Shown here in pieces: positions 1-6,726 of a stretch of DNA of 8,494 bases. The notes below the pieces were generated by a model. The model was not told where the DNA came from and did not search any database. It saw only the letters and a program-made list of their open reading frames with translations. Made by a program: the position numbers and the translations under genes. Within the stretch, counting starts at the first letter, position 1. Each line of letters starts with the position of its first letter. The stretch lies in NCBI GenBank assembly GCA_964580185.1, contig CAZOJQ010000059.1:1-8494 (forward strand). Direction: 5' to 3'. Source of the DNA: CAYWWY01 sp964580185 (GTDB lineage: Bacteria; Thermotogota; Thermotogae; MWEM01).

Positions 1-348
1 ATCCTGATCAATGCCATTTACAACTTTATCAACCCAGCCCCCATGGGGGATTTCCGACTTGGTCTCCTCTTTGCCAGCATGGGTGCCGGAGTCAACAGCA
101 TCTTCTGGTACCGCAACTTCCGATTCACCAAACAACAGAACTCCCCCCTCTTCGATGCCCAATGGAAGCTCTACCGCATGAAAACGGTTTTAGACATCAA
201 CGTCATCGTTATCCTCATCTCCAGCCATCTCCTCAGCCATTACCCTTGGGCGTATGCCATCGATTCCGTAGGATCGCTGATTATCGGCGCCTTCCTGCTG
301 ATTTCGGCATTGCGGATCCTTATTCCCAATGCCAGGAATAGACCATAG
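1..348 (+). CDS. Cation diffusion facilitator-like membrane protein, C-terminal part (5' truncated by window edge)
   Basis: The reading frame is open from base 1 to the TAG at 346-348, so the start lies outside the window. The visible part has three hydrophobic segments: one around LGLLFASMGAGVNSIFWY, one around LDINVIVILISSHLL, and a last one around DSVGSLIIGAFLLISALRIL. The order and wording match transmembrane helices 4-6 of the cation efflux (CDF) family, which exports divalent metals such as Zn2+ by proton exchange. Helix 5 of that family normally carries an HxxxD metal site. Here the Asp is present (KTVLD) but the His position is Lys, so metal specificity or transport may be altered. 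The protein stops just after helix 6 and lacks the usual cytoplasmic C-terminal domain. It has no evident link to the polysaccharide genes downstream. The family call is from memory of CDF sequences and is moderately sure; the function is not. Confidence 0.6.
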   Translation: MLINAIYNFINPAPMGDFRLGLLFASMGAGVNSIFWYRNFRFTKQQNSPLFDAQWKLYRMKTVLDINVIVILISSHLLSHYPWAYAIDSVGSLIIGAFLLISALRILIPNARNRP

Positions 349-659
349 AAAGCGTTTGAGAGTGGGGTCCGACCCTCCTTAATGATCCTACATCCGAAGA
401 CAACTCAAATTCAAGATATGGTATAATCGAATAATGCCCGTGGTTTTATCGGTAATCATGCAAAAACCGAAGAAATAATCAATGTAGCCAATATACGACA
501 CACCCATGATCTATGATCCGCTTCCCAATTGATTCGATGAGCTGTTGGATCCTTTTCTATTGCTTTTTCTGTATTCTGCTGAAGGTGGATGCACGCAAAT
601 TGAACTAAGTCTGATCTTATGAACCGATAAAAAACTCGGGCACAGACTGGAGAAAACTA
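349..659. other. Intergenic region and probable long leader of the gmd operon
   Basis: I find no credible gene in these 311 bases. They hold a perfect small palindrome GGGTC-C-GACCC at 367-377, an extended -10 promoter at 419-427, and a leader inverted repeat GGTTTT (442-447) / AAAACC (463-468) with a 15-nt loop. That hairpin has no T-run after it, so it is not an intrinsic terminator. No terminator is obvious after the upstream transporter gene either. If transcription starts near 434, gmd has an untranslated leader of about 225 nt. I do not recognise a riboswitch class in it. Confidence 0.4.
419..427 (+). promoter_or_regulatory. Extended -10 promoter, probable promoter of the gmd-fcl operon
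   Basis: TGGTATAAT is a full TGn plus consensus TATAAT. The -35 position (about 399-404, GACAAC) is weak, as is common where an extended -10 compensates. The same 13 bases, TATGGTATAATCG, recur at 3941-3953 ahead of the polymerase/ligase gene, which supports a shared promoter type. The predicted start is near 434. Confidence 0.5.
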
Positions 660-1793
660 TTGAGCGAAAAGTCTGCTTTCCTAACAGGGATCACAGGACA
701 AGATGGATCATATCTGGCTGAATTTCTGCTTCATAAGGGGTATAAAGTCCATGGTATGATTCGTCGATCGAGTAGTTTCAATACAAAGAGGATCGACCAT
801 ATTTACAAAGATCCACACGAAAAAAGCGTGCAGATGACACTCCATTATGGAGATCTGACAGACTCCACGAACATGATTCGGTTGATCCAGGATACCCAAC
901 CTGACGAGATATACAACTTGGGAGCGCAAAGCCATGTCAAAGTTTCCTTTGAAACACCTGAATACACAGCAAATGTAGATGGGATCGGCGCATTGCGATG
1001 TTTAGAAGCCATCCGTTTATTGGGACTGGAGAAGAAGACCAAGTATTATCAAGCATCCACAAGTGAGCTCTTCGGAGAATCCTCAGAACTGCCACAGAAT
1101 GAGGCAACACCCTTTTGCCCAAGAAGCCCGTACGCTGCTGCAAAGTTATATGCCCATTGGATTACGGTGAACTATCGGGAAGCCTATGGAATCTTTGCGT
1201 GTAATGGGATTCTTTTTAACCACGAGTCACCTCGACGAGGCGAAACCTTTGTCACCAGAAAGATCACACGCGCGATTGGCCGGATTGCCTTTGGATTACA
1301 AAAAAAAGTGTATTTGGGAAACTTGGATTCACTAAGAGATTGGGGATATGCACCAGACTATGTCGAAGCAATGTGGTTGATGCTGCAACAACATCAACCC
1401 GATGACTATGTGATCGCCACGGGAGTTTCAAAATCAGTTCGCTCATTTTGTGAAACCGCCTTCTCAATTGCGGGCATTACAATCGCCTGGGAAGGCCAAG
1501 GAATCCTTGAAAAGGGTGTTGTCTCAAAACTCACTGAAGAAAGGCAGATCGACAGTGGGCTAAAGACAGGGGATATTGTGGTAGAGGTCGATCCCGTCTA
1601 TTATCGGCCCACAGAAGTCAATGTGCTTCAGGGAGACTATCAGAAGGCGAAAACCACCCTCGGCTGGAGTCCCAAAGTTCGTTTTCATGAACTTGTTGGG
1701 ATCATGATCAACCATGATCTATCATTAGCCCAATATGAAAAACACAAACTTGCCTTTCAACCCAATTCAAGGAGTTCGATCCGGAGTGGATAA
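660..1793 (+). CDS. gmd: GDP-mannose 4,6-dehydratase
   Basis: This cytoplasmic short-chain dehydrogenase-type enzyme (377 aa) converts GDP-D-mannose to GDP-4-keto-6-deoxy-D-mannose, the first step to GDP-L-fucose and related deoxysugars. The N-terminal NADP-binding motif is G10xxG13xxG16 in LTGITGQDGSYLAEFLL. The family hallmark RRSSSFNT follows at 35-42, then NLGAQSHV at 86-93. The catalytic set is visible as Thr134 and Glu136 (STSELFG) and Tyr158-xxx-Lys162 (SPYAAAK). The C-terminal substrate part contains RDWGYAPDYVEAMW and YYRPTEVNVLQGD. The start is TTG: GGAG at 649-652 lies 7 nt upstream, and the only nearby in-frame ATG (619) runs into a stop at once. The length is a little above the usual 345-375 because about 20 C-terminal residues run on into the start of fcl. 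Identification is secure. The product could also feed GDP-rhamnose or perosamine, but the adjacent fcl indicates fucose. Confidence 0.97.
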   Translation: MSEKSAFLTGITGQDGSYLAEFLLHKGYKVHGMIRRSSSFNTKRIDHIYKDPHEKSVQMTLHYGDLTDSTNMIRLIQDTQPDEIYNLGAQSHVKVSFETPEYTANVDGIGALRCLEAIRLLGLEKKTKYYQASTSELFGESSELPQNEATPFCPRSPYAAAKLYAHWITVNYREAYGIFACNGILFNHESPRRGETFVTRKITRAIGRIAFGLQKKVYLGNLDSLRDWGYAPDYVEAMWLMLQQHQPDDYVIATGVSKSVRSFCETAFSIAGITIAWEGQGILEKGVVSKLTEERQIDSGLKTGDIVVEVDPVYYRPTEVNVLQGDYQKAKTTLGWSPKVRFHELVGIMINHDLSLAQYEKHKLAFQPNSRSSIRSG

Positions 1794-2721
1794 AGAGGAA
1801 ACGATCTTTGTTGCGGGGCATAAAGGAATGGTCGGGTCTGCTATTGTTCGGAAGCTAAAGAGTCAGGGTTACCAAAAGGTCATGGGAAAAACCATCCAAG
1901 AACTAGATCTAACCGACCAAACAGCAGTTCAGGCTTTTTTTTCCCATGAAACCCCTGAATATGTCTTCCTCGCTGCAGCCAAAGTCGGTGGCATACTCGC
2001 CAACAATACCGCGCCCGCTGATTTCATCTACACCAACCTTGCCATCCAAACGAATGTGATCAAAGCAGCCCACGATCACAAGGTCAAAAAGCTTCTCTTC
2101 CTTGGGAGTTCATGCATCTATCCGAAACACTGTCCTCAACCGATACGGGAAGAATTCCTCCTCACGGGTTCCTTAGAACCGACGAATGAAGCCTATGCGA
2201 TCGCAAAGATTACGGGACTGAAAATGTGCCAGTATTACCAAAGACAGTATGGAGACCGTTTCATCAGTGTTATGCCAACAAACCTATATGGGCCCAATGA
2301 CAACTTCGACCTGACAGCATCGCATGTGATTCCCGCTTTGATCCGGAAATTCCATGAGGCGAAAACCCAAAACAATCCTTATATAGAAGTATGGGGAACC
2401 GGAACACCCAGAAGAGAGTTCCTCCATGTGGATGACCTCGCCGATGCCTGTATTTTCCTGATGAACCGATATGAAGGCGACATCCACGTAAACGTGGGTA
2501 TGGGAGAAGACATCACAATTGGGAATTTGGCTGCAATCATCAAGGAAACGGTTGGGTATCAGGGGGAAATCACCTTCAATCCAGATAAACCGGATGGGAC
2601 CCCTCAGAAATTGCTTGACACAAACCGGATCAACTCCATGGGATGGAAACCGACCATCTCCTTGAAAAATGGATTGCGAAAGACATATCAATGGTACATT
2701 GAACACGAAGTGGGTCTCTAG
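1786..2721 (+). CDS. fcl: GDP-L-fucose synthase (GDP-4-keto-6-deoxy-D-mannose epimerase/reductase)
   Basis: This enzyme takes the product of Gmd, epimerises it at C3 and C5 and reduces the 4-keto group with NADPH, giving GDP-L-fucose in the cytoplasm. Numbered from the chosen start, the NADP motif is G11xxG14xxG17 (FVAGHKGMVGSAI). AAAKVGGI is at 63-70 and LFLGSSCIYPK at 104-114. Ser108, Cys110, Tyr137, Lys141 and His180 align one residue off the known E. coli catalytic positions (Ser107, Cys109, Tyr136, Lys140, His179). I chose GTG at 1786: AAGGAG at 1769-1774 precedes it, the protein is then 311 aa as expected, and it overlaps gmd by 8 nt, a typical coupled junction. An in-frame ATG at 1735 would give 328 aa, but it has a poor ribosome binding site, a 59-nt overlap and 17 residues foreign to the family. 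The function is secure; the start is likely. Confidence 0.96.
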   Translation: MDKEETIFVAGHKGMVGSAIVRKLKSQGYQKVMGKTIQELDLTDQTAVQAFFSHETPEYVFLAAAKVGGILANNTAPADFIYTNLAIQTNVIKAAHDHKVKKLLFLGSSCIYPKHCPQPIREEFLLTGSLEPTNEAYAIAKITGLKMCQYYQRQYGDRFISVMPTNLYGPNDNFDLTASHVIPALIRKFHEAKTQNNPYIEVWGTGTPRREFLHVDDLADACIFLMNRYEGDIHVNVGMGEDITIGNLAAIIKETVGYQGEITFNPDKPDGTPQKLLDTNRINSMGWKPTISLKNGLRKTYQWYIEHEVGL

Positions 2722-2845
2722 TTCGGCGAGCTAGCAGGTCTTCCTTCGGAAAAGGGACTGCCTTTATCGAGTATGCAACGAGTTACATAAGCCGATCCAA
2801 CTTGCGCATTCTACTGCTGACTTTTTTGGAAATAGGAGCGTTTCA

Positions 2846-3715
2846 ATGATCATCACAAAACTGATGGGTGGCTTGGGGAATCAAATGTTTCAGTACGCTG
2901 CTGGGAGGGCATTGGCCGAAAGGCACAATACAGAACTGTTGCTGGATCTTTCATGGTTTGAAAAGTGCAAGGGTGCAACACAAAGAACATACGCGTTGTC
3001 CATTTTTCCTCTGAAAGCCGCCATAGCAACGAAACGGCAGATTGACACGCTTCTAGGCAAGGAGCGTTCTCTTCTGAAAAGGGTAAAACGCCGACTCAGG
3101 CGAGGAAATGTCAAATCAAGGTCCTATGTAATGGAACCCCAAAGGAATTATTGGGGAGCGTTTGCAGATACTCCAAACGACGTTTATTTGGATGGGTATT
3201 GGCAAGCGGAAAAGTATTTCGCTGAGATTGGACCTCTTCTTAGAAAAGAACTACTCTTTCCAGAGCCGAAGGACAAACCAAACATATTAATGCTTGAACG
3301 CATCAAATCAGCGCAAAATTCAGTCTTTCTGCATATTCGGCGAGGAGACTACGTGAACAGCTCAGTCCATGGTGTTGATTTGAAACACTACTACCACAAG
3401 GCGATTCAATTCATAGGGGATCAGATGAATTCTCCAAAAATCTTCGTTTTCAGCGATGATCCCATCTGGGCCGAACAATATTGGGGTGAAAAGAACTGTG
3501 TGCATTGTGTCAATATCAATGATGATGCAAATGCATGGAAGGATATGTATCTTATGACTCAGTGCCGACACGCGATCATAGCGAACAGCTCTTTCAGTTG
3601 GTGGGGAGCATGGCTGCAATCTTGGAATGACCATATGGTTACAGCTCCAAGCAATTGGTTTTTGGATGAAAACTCGAATAATGATCGATTTCCCAATCGC
3701 TGGGTAGTGCTCTGA
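2846..3715 (+). CDS. Alpha-1,2-fucosyltransferase, glycosyltransferase family 11
   Basis: This enzyme transfers L-fucose from GDP-fucose to a galactose-type acceptor in a surface glycan, normally with alpha-1,2 linkage, at the cytoplasmic face of the membrane. The N-terminus IITKLMGGLGNQMFQYAAGR is the family signature. The GDP-fucose binding motif HIRRGDYV is at 163-170, and NSSFSWWGAWL, a conserved GT11 block, is at about 247-257. There is no signal peptide or membrane segment. The length, 289 aa, is normal. AGGAG at 2834-2838 sits 7 nt before the ATG. It lies 124 nt after fcl, so the enzyme that uses GDP-fucose is encoded directly behind the two that make it. The stretch between residues 70 and 100 is very basic (KRVKRRLRRGNVKSR) and may aid membrane association. 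The family is secure; the exact linkage is inferred from the family. Confidence 0.93.
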   Translation: MIITKLMGGLGNQMFQYAAGRALAERHNTELLLDLSWFEKCKGATQRTYALSIFPLKAAIATKRQIDTLLGKERSLLKRVKRRLRRGNVKSRSYVMEPQRNYWGAFADTPNDVYLDGYWQAEKYFAEIGPLLRKELLFPEPKDKPNILMLERIKSAQNSVFLHIRRGDYVNSSVHGVDLKHYYHKAIQFIGDQMNSPKIFVFSDDPIWAEQYWGEKNCVHCVNINDDANAWKDMYLMTQCRHAIIANSSFSWWGAWLQSWNDHMVTAPSNWFLDENSNNDRFPNRWVVL

Positions 3716-3736
3716 AAGTACCCTAGAAAGGTGAGC

Positions 3737-3928
3737 ATGATGAGTCTTTATCCAGATGCTTCCCCTATCGTAACTGCGTTGATGCCGGTCTATAACGGAA
3801 AAGCTTCCCTCGAACCAAAGAGAAAGACGGATCAATTTCCGTGCCCTTACAATCTCGATTCTTCTGAAAGGCATCCTGTCCATTCCCATGCGTTGTTCAA
3901 AGGATGGATCGACAACAACGTTTATTGA
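3737..3928 (+). pseudogene. Remnant of a family 2 glycosyltransferase
   Basis: A ribosome binding site (AAGGTG at 3728-3733) and ATG codons at 3737 and 3740 begin a GT-A family 2 N-terminus: SPIVTALMPVYNGK, the nucleotide-sugar-binding first strand. After about 20 residues the family pattern stops. The region that should hold the DxD metal motif is absent. About 3813-3872, another frame reads RINFRALTISILLKG, and from about 3870 the first frame resumes with HPVHSHALFKGW. Both look like later parts of GT2 enzymes, where a hydrophobic stretch leads to a conserved NPxxHxxxxF(R/K). The simplest reading is an enzyme that lost well over 100 codons and gained frameshifts. The open frame ends at TGA 3926-3928, 48 nt before the next gene. 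It probably once added another sugar of the same glycan. The N-terminal match is clear; the downstream pieces are my interpretation. Confidence 0.65.
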
Positions 3929-3942
3929 TGCAACTGTGTTTA

Positions 3943-3951
3943 TGGTATAAT
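3943..3951 (+). promoter_or_regulatory. Extended -10 promoter of the ligase/polymerase gene
   Basis: TGGTATAAT is an extended consensus -10. A possible -35, TTGATG at 3925-3930, is at a short 15-bp spacing and overlaps the stop of the GT2 remnant. Transcription would start near 3958, leaving a leader of about 19 nt that contains the AAGGGGG ribosome binding site of the GTG start at 3977. Confidence 0.55.
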
Positions 3952-3976
3952 CGGGACCATGAAAAGGGGGAATGCT

Positions 3977-6442
3977 GTGATCTATTGGATGCTCTTTTTT
4001 GTCCCGATTATCATATTACCGGGATTAACCCACAACCCAAGGTTTCTGAAGGTCTTTCTCTTCAGCTTGGGTGTCTTTGTGATCACATACCTAATCGCCC
4101 GAAGAAACAAGTTCCAACTCAGTGTTAATCTCAAGATCCTGATTCCTCTCATCTTCCTTGCCCTCTTCATGATCCAGCTCATTCTTTTGGGCAATCCGTT
4201 GGAAGCGGTTTATCACTATTCCCTCCTCTTTTTTCCTTGGTTTCTGATCGCTCTTGCACCCAAACCTGCACCTTCGGAAGCTTCTGTGATGAAAGCCTTG
4301 ATAACGTCTAGCCTTCTTGTGTCGGGCATTGCCATTCTCAACTTTTACGGGATTTCTCCTTTGCAACTTCAACTCAGCAGTCCTTTCAATCGAGGAGCGA
4401 TGGTCAGCACAATCGGGAATGTCAACTATGTCTCAAACTTTCTGGCCAGTGTCCTTTGGGTTTTGGTGGTTGCGCTCTTCGTTGCCAAAGAAAAGGTATG
4501 GAGAATCCTAGCCCTTGTAGGGGTCTTCTCTTCCTTATTGGTGGTCTTGTGGAGCCAAACTCGATCGGTCTATTTCGGATTTGCGGTTGGAGCGATCCTC
4601 TTTGCTTTTTGGGCCTTGCAATCAAAAGGGATGCGGTGGTTCTGGTTGAAAAAAAAGAGGTCCTGGGCAGGCCTTCTCGTTGCTTTAGCACTTGCCATTT
4701 TCTTTTGGATCAGCCCACCAGGGGTTCCCGAGGAGCAAACCCCTTTCACCAGGGCGGTTGACCGGACCACAGCCGTTGCTGTCGGATTCGAAGAAGGAAC
4801 GGGGGGATGGTATCAGAGGATTTTAGAATGGCGGATCGCTCTGGATATGTTCAAAGACTCTCCCATTGTCGGCACAGGTTTTGGTGCTTACAAACTATTG
4901 TCCACAGATTACATGATCCCAATTACCAACTCCGATCCGGACTATTATGGCTACTTCGAAAAACCGTATGAAGCCCACAGCGATTATTTGGAGATGCTTG
5001 CGGAAACAGGAATTATTGGGACCTTACTCTGGGTTGGGATGCTCATCTACCTTGTGATCGCAGGCGTCAGACGAGTGCTCAAATCCTCAAGACCGATCGA
5101 GTTGGCTATGCTCTGTGGGGTGTTGACCATTATGGTTCATGCCATCACCGAATTTCCCTTCCATATGATGCCATCCCTTGCCGTCTTCGCTGCATTTGGG
5201 ATGATTCTGATGCAAGACATGCCTAAGAAAAAACTTTCCTCATGGTTTGCAACGGTGCTCATTTTGTCCATGGTCGGATTGCTCTATGTGCAATTTCGGT
5301 GGGTGCTGGGGAATGCGCAATACGCTCAAAGTCGGATCCAACACGAAATAAGCATCAGCCTCCATGAAGAATACCGAATGAATTACAATACACTCCAAAG
5401 GTTAGAAGAGTCAGGTCTCACCCTAGATCTTTCCGATATACAAAAGAGTTGGGAGTTTTCCGTTGATTTTGAATCAGTTCATGACAAACTCCAAGAGCAA
5501 ACCCTACAGGCCTATCGCAATTATTTCTTCTCTTCCTCCCAACGGCTTTGGTCCGAAATGATCAACAGCAAAAGCCGCCAACTCTCTTTAGCTTTGGGAG
5601 CAACGATCAGTCACCCGACCGACTACTTCATTGTGCACACCCTGGCAACGACAGTCCGACAATTGGATGAATTTGCATTGGAGATCCCTCTATCGCGGAT
5701 GGATCTTCCAGTTTTCCAACCTTCTCGATTAACAACTACAATCCGAGCGATGCCTCACCAGATTCCTAGCAAACCCGGGCATATTGCGGACCTAGACATT
5801 GGTTCTCGGGTCGCGCTTGAATCGTTGTATTTGGGTTTCCAAGCCCGGATTCTGGCCCTGAAAGCACCCATGGACCCGTATGGATACCTGTTTATCGGGA
5901 AGACGGCTTTTGAGATCATTCAAAAGCTGGAAGAAGGGAACATCCTGGATCGAATGCCCTTGGACCAGAAAGCGCTTTGGTGGGAATGGATCGAGTACGG
6001 GTATAAACGCGCAATCCTCTTGAAAGGCGCAGATGAAAAGGGATATCAGGCGTCATGGAATCAAGTCGATTTAGAATACCTGCAAGCGCTTCATACATAC
6101 AATCGTCTTGAGCAGCACCATCTTTTGGAAAGCCTTACCCACCGGAAACGCTTGGCTCAATATACATTATCCAAAAACTGGGTTTTTCCTTCCCGGTACT
6201 ATCAATTCATGATCACGCTGATGGATCACACGGAGTTTGGCAATGATCCGGAGGTCTGCAAAGCGTTTTCGGATACTTTTACTGCCTATCAAACCTTTTA
6301 CATCGAAAATCAAGATTACCTTAGTCAAGAGCGCGCAAAAGCGCTGGATTTCCGTTCAACCATCCGTTTAGAAACAAGAGAATATACTCTTTTCTCTCTT
6401 GAATTGATCGAAGTATTCCTCCAAGATTTCGGATCGAGATGA
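3977..6442 (+). CDS. O-antigen ligase/polymerase-like membrane protein (Wzy_C / WaaL type) with large C-terminal domain
   Basis: This is a large inner-membrane protein (821 aa). The N-terminal half, to about residue 455, is a run of hydrophobic helices. It carries the marks of the Wzy_C/O-antigen ligase superfamily: GNVNYVSNFLA, SQTRSVYFG with Arg196, and the periplasmic loop GWYQRILEWRIALDMFKDSPIVG followed by G299TGFGAY and EAHSDYLEMLAETGIIG with His334. Such proteins move undecaprenyl-linked glycan to lipid A core or to another glycan on the outer face of the membrane. After the last helix (SSWFATVLILSMVGLLYVQF), about 360 mostly helical residues follow. They are probably extracytoplasmic and TPR-like, but I see no clear repeat. 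I prefer GTG at 3977: AAGGGGG (3964-3970) is 6 nt upstream. ATG at 3959 would add six residues but has no ribosome binding site and sits on the predicted transcription start. Ligase versus polymerase cannot be decided here. Confidence 0.85.
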   Translation: MIYWMLFFVPIIILPGLTHNPRFLKVFLFSLGVFVITYLIARRNKFQLSVNLKILIPLIFLALFMIQLILLGNPLEAVYHYSLLFFPWFLIALAPKPAPSEASVMKALITSSLLVSGIAILNFYGISPLQLQLSSPFNRGAMVSTIGNVNYVSNFLASVLWVLVVALFVAKEKVWRILALVGVFSSLLVVLWSQTRSVYFGFAVGAILFAFWALQSKGMRWFWLKKKRSWAGLLVALALAIFFWISPPGVPEEQTPFTRAVDRTTAVAVGFEEGTGGWYQRILEWRIALDMFKDSPIVGTGFGAYKLLSTDYMIPITNSDPDYYGYFEKPYEAHSDYLEMLAETGIIGTLLWVGMLIYLVIAGVRRVLKSSRPIELAMLCGVLTIMVHAITEFPFHMMPSLAVFAAFGMILMQDMPKKKLSSWFATVLILSMVGLLYVQFRWVLGNAQYAQSRIQHEISISLHEEYRMNYNTLQRLEESGLTLDLSDIQKSWEFSVDFESVHDKLQEQTLQAYRNYFFSSSQRLWSEMINSKSRQLSLALGATISHPTDYFIVHTLATTVRQLDEFALEIPLSRMDLPVFQPSRLTTTIRAMPHQIPSKPGHIADLDIGSRVALESLYLGFQARILALKAPMDPYGYLFIGKTAFEIIQKLEEGNILDRMPLDQKALWWEWIEYGYKRAILLKGADEKGYQASWNQVDLEYLQALHTYNRLEQHHLLESLTHRKRLAQYTLSKNWVFPSRYYQFMITLMDHTEFGNDPEVCKAFSDTFTAYQTFYIENQDYLSQERAKALDFRSTIRLETREYTLFSLELIEVFLQDFGSR

Positions 6443-6552
6443 ATGAACAAAGGCTTGGCCAGGTAAATATATCAATACTATATAATGAATATTTAGATAA
6501 CCAAAACTCTAGATCTCGCTTTAATAGCCGGTTGCGCCCGTTTAATCCGTAA
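6439..6552 (+). CDS. Possible 37-aa ORF coupled to the ligase/polymerase stop (doubtful)
   Basis: An ATG overlaps the upstream stop as ATGA (6439-6442), a common arrangement for translational coupling, and the frame stays open to TAA at 6550-6552. The product would be polar, with the first half rich in Ile, Asn and Tyr and the end basic (SRSRFNSRLRPFNP). I recognise no family, there is only a poor ribosome binding site, and the region is AT-rich like non-coding DNA. It may be chance, or the stub of a lost downstream gene. Confidence 0.2.
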   Translation: MNEQRLGQVNISILYNEYLDNQNSRSRFNSRLRPFNP

Positions 6553-6573
6553 GGAAGATAATTGGTCTTTTAC

Positions 6574-6602
6574 TTGACTTATGGTTGAAATCGGAGTATA
6601 AT
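6574..6602 (+). promoter_or_regulatory. Near-consensus sigma70 promoter of the prepilin operon
   Basis: TTGACT (6574-6579) and TATAAT (6597-6602) are separated by exactly 17 bp, differing from the ideal vegetative promoter by a single base. Transcription would begin near 6609, giving a leader of about 117 nt before the first prepilin gene. This is the best promoter in the window and suggests strong transcription. Confidence 0.85.
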
Positions 6603-6686
6603 AAGTGCAAAACAGTAGTTAGGGCTTAACAACATTCATATCCCACGCCAAAACTCAAAAAGTGCCCATAAAACAAATAAAGAAGA

Positions 6687-6725
6687 ATCTAACTCCCGTT
6701 TCGGAATAAAATAGAGGAGTTGGGT
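6687..6725 (+). promoter_or_regulatory. Leader hairpin covering the ribosome binding site of the first prepilin gene
   Basis: Bases 6687-6696 (AUCUAACUCC) can pair with 6716-6725 (GGAGUUGGGU). This forms ten consecutive pairs, two of them G-U, with a 19-nt loop. The 3' arm contains the GGAG of the Shine-Dalgarno sequence (AGAGGAG, 6713-6719) and ends one base before the ATG at 6727. Folding would block ribosome binding, so the helix could act as a translational switch, for example by temperature, a protein or a small RNA. A smaller competing hairpin, CCG-TTT-CGG at 6696-6704, uses one base of the 5' arm. Pairing is read directly; regulation is inferred. Confidence 0.5.
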
Positions 6726-6726
6726 C

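Noticed and set aside
367..377. Perfect palindrome GGGTC-C-GACCC, possible REP-like element
   Set aside because: It is a single short copy with a 1-nt centre that cannot form a hairpin loop without opening the stem; no second copy was noticed in the window.
2284..2706. 140-aa minus-strand open frame
   Set aside because: It is antisense to the well-supported fcl gene and its composition is that of a shadow frame.
2734..2761. Imperfect stem-loop between fcl and the fucosyltransferase
   Set aside because: The stem needs bulges on both sides and has no T-run, so it supports neither a terminator nor a known riboswitch.
3362..3889. 175-aa minus-strand open frame
   Set aside because: It lies antisense to the fucosyltransferase and GT2 remnant, has no recognisable domain or ribosome binding site, and reads as a shadow frame.
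6481..6486. TATAAT in the AT-rich stretch after the ligase/polymerase
   Set aside because: The nearest -35-like sequence (TTGGCC) is 20 bp away, and a far better promoter lies at 6574-6602.
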